Of a stretch of DNA of 64,000 bases, positions 62,712-64,000 are shown piece after piece. The notes beneath the pieces were generated by a model, which did not search any database, was not told where the DNA came from, and worked only from the letters and a program-made list of their open reading frames with translations. Source of the stretch: Agromyces protaetiae (lineage in GTDB: Bacteria; Actinomycetota; Actinomycetes; Actinomycetales; Microbacteriaceae); assembly GCF_030866785.1 (NCBI RefSeq), contig NZ_CP133018.1, forward strand, positions 2,542,001 to 2,606,000. Reading direction: 5' to 3'. A program made the position numbers and the translations under genes. How positions within the stretch are numbered: position 1 is the first letter of the stretch; every line of letters begins with the position of its first letter.

Positions 62712-64000
62712 TCAGAGACGCGGGTGCGAACCGGTGTCGCTCGACACGGTCTCGAGGCCGGCACCGCGCGCACGAGGGAGCTTGCTGCCGAGCACCATGG
62801 CCGTGACGTCGCGGGCGATCTGCTGCGGCGTGAGCCCGACCCGCTCGAGGATGTCGGAGCGCGAGCCGTGATCGAGGAACTCATCGGGGAGGCCGAGCTC
62901 CGTGACGGCCGTGTCGACGCCGGCCTCGCGCAGATCTTGACGGAGCCGGGTACCGACCCCACCCACCCGGATGCCGTCTTCGAGGCTCACGACGATGCGG
63001 TACTCGGCCGCGAGCTCGACGACGCTCTTCGGCACCGGCACCACCCAGCGCGGGTCGACGACCGTCGCACCGATGCCCTGGGCCTCGAGCCGTCGCGCGA
63101 CGTCGAGCCCGATGCCGGCCATCGGGCCGACCGTCACGATGAGGACGTCTTTGCGCGCGGCCTCCACGAGCACGTCGACGCCGTCAGGCGTGCGGCGCTC
63201 GGCGGTGTACTCGACGCCGACGCTGCCCTTCGGGAACCGCAGCACGGTGGGACCGTCGTCGACCGCCACGGCTTCGGCGAGCTCCTCCGCGAGACGCACC
63301 GAGTCGCGCGGCGCCGCGATGCGCACGCCGGGTACCACCTGCAGGATCGAGAGATCCCAGACGCCATGGTGGCTCGGACCGTCGGGACCGGTCACGCCCG
63401 CCCGGTCGAGCACGAACGTCACGCCCGCCTTGTGCAGCGCGACGTCCATCAAGACCTGGTCGAACGCCCGGTTCATGAACGTCGCGTACACGGCGACGAC
63501 GGGATGCAGGCCGCCGAAGGCGAGCCCCGCCGCCGAGGTGACGGCGTGCTGCTCGGCGATGCCCACGTCGAACACGCGCGTCGGGAATCGCTCGGCCATG
63601 CGGTGCAGGCCGGTCGGCCGCAGCATCGCCGCCGTGATGCCCACCAGCCGCTCGTCGCGCTCGGCGAGCGCCACGAGCTCGTCGGCGAACACGCCGGTCC
63701 AGGACGGGGCGGCCGAGGTGTCGAGCGACTCCCCCGTCTCGGGGTCGATCTGCCCCACCGCGTGGAACTGGTCCGCGACGTCGCGCAGCGCGGGCTCGTA
63801 CCCGCGGCCCTTCTCGGTGATCGCGTGCACGATCACGGGGGCGCCGTAGTGCTTCGCCTGCTGCAGCGCCTCTTCCATGGCCCGGAGGTCGTGACCGTCG
63901 ACCGGGCCGACGTACTTGATGTCGAGGTTGGAGTACAGCGCCGCGTTGTTCGTGAACCTCGCGAGGAAGCCGTGCAGGCCACCACGCACGCCACGGTAGA
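62712..64000 (-). CDS. dxs: 1-deoxy-D-xylulose-5-phosphate synthase, C-terminal part (5' end outside window)
   Basis: 429 C-terminal residues are visible and the frame remains open to the window edge. The protein condenses pyruvate and glyceraldehyde 3-phosphate with ThDP as cofactor, the first step of the MEP isoprenoid pathway. Visible: YVGPVDGHD near the start, transketolase pyrimidine domain with [35 protein letters not shown] and the C-terminal domain ending in [13 protein letters not shown]. Convergent with fadB across the nested inverted repeat. Confidence 0.96.
   Translation of the reverse strand, partial: YRGVRGGLHGFLARFTNNAALYSNLDIKYVGPVDGHDLRAMEEALQQAKHYGAPVIVHAITEKGRGYEPALRDVADQFHAVGQIDPETGESLDTSAAPSWTGVFADELVALAERDERLVGITAAMLRPTGLHRMAERFPTRVFDVGIAEQHAVTSAAGLAFGGLHPVVAVYATFMNRAFDQVLMDVALHKAGVTFVLDRAGVTGPDGPSHHGVWDLSILQVVPGVRIAAPRDSVRLAEELAEAVAVDDGPTVLRFPKGSVGVEYTAERRTPDGVDVLVEAARKDVLIVTVGPMAGIGLDVARRLEAQGIGATVVDPRWVVPVPKSVVELAAEYRIVVSLEDGIRVGGVGTRLRQDLREAGVDTAVTELGLPDEFLDHGSRSDILERVGLTPQQIARDVTAMVLGSKLPRARGAGLETVSSDTGSHPRL

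Noticed and set aside
1..64000. Prophage, insertion sequence or integrative element
   Set aside because: No transposase, integrase, terminase, capsid or terminal repeats were found. tRNA genes at 42–43 kb have no adjacent integrase or duplicated 3' end.

Overview
The window is about 70% GC with dense, short-spaced genes, many GTG/TTG starts and many 4-bp ATGA/GTGA gene overlaps. The gene content points to a high-GC Gram-positive actinobacterium, most likely of the family Microbacteriaceae (Agromyces-like). Supporting signs are the order relA–secF–secD–yajC–ruvB–ruvA–ruvC–yebC, the thrS/HIT pair, a DUF3000 gene next to an RNase D-like gene, PdxS/PdxT vitamin B6 synthesis and dxs. No phage, transposase, integrase or CRISPR array was seen. 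The genus is inference; the phylum-level call is firm.

Layout. 1–10.5 kb: housekeeping block on the minus strand ((p)ppGpp synthetase, Sec accessory proteins, Holliday-junction RuvABC, YebC). 10.6–14.5 kb: complete vitamin B6 locus, with pdxST (de novo PLP synthesis) divergent from a MocR-type regulator (PdxR-like) and the pyridoxal kinase pdxY. 14.5–19.1 kb: HIT protein, ThrS and a secreted sialidase-like BNR protein with a ROK-type palindrome at its start. 19.3–20.2 kb: a SigB/F-type sigma factor. 20.2–30.6 kb: the most distinctive region, an ADP-heptose-type sugar cluster containing GmhA, GmhB, two HldE-type fused kinase/nucleotidyltransferases, three GT9 (heptosyltransferase-family) enzymes, two GT4-like glycosyltransferases and a short-chain dehydrogenase. 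No HldD-type epimerase is visible. This is LPS-core biochemistry in an organism without an outer membrane.

30.7–36.4 kb: small-molecule oxidoreductases (SDR, hotdog thioesterase, 3-hydroxyisobutyrate dehydrogenase-like, aldo/keto reductase) and a second MocR regulator. 35.5–41.1 kb: a MetQ/MetN/MetI importer coupled to a DszC/SfnC-like flavin monooxygenase and an NtaA/DszA-like FMN monooxygenase, which looks like an organosulfur import-and-oxidation unit. 42.3–43.0 kb: tRNA-Gly, -Cys and -Val on the minus strand (one transcript with a strong terminator) and tRNA-Val(CAC) on the plus strand. 43.1–47.1 kb: GntR regulator divergent from ehuBCDA (ectoine/hydroxyectoine importer). 47.3–51.8 kb: PIG-L deacetylase, two adjacent lipoproteins of unknown function and a PemK-like protein. 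51.9–56.1 kb: AmtB with a GlnR-like operator region, ZapE, rhodanese and SufE. 56.1–64 kb: membrane-anchored alpha/beta hydrolase, DUF3000, RNase D-like, thiolase and multifunctional beta-oxidation protein, and the 3' part of dxs running off the window.

There is no gene-free stretch longer than 300 bases. The largest gaps (36.4–36.7, 42.67–42.95 and 53.1–53.4 kb, each about 280 b) hold regulatory signals, described below. Small tandem repeats with an 18-bp period recur at four separate places, and a GGATGCCTC motif is scattered through the window at far above the frequency expected from composition.
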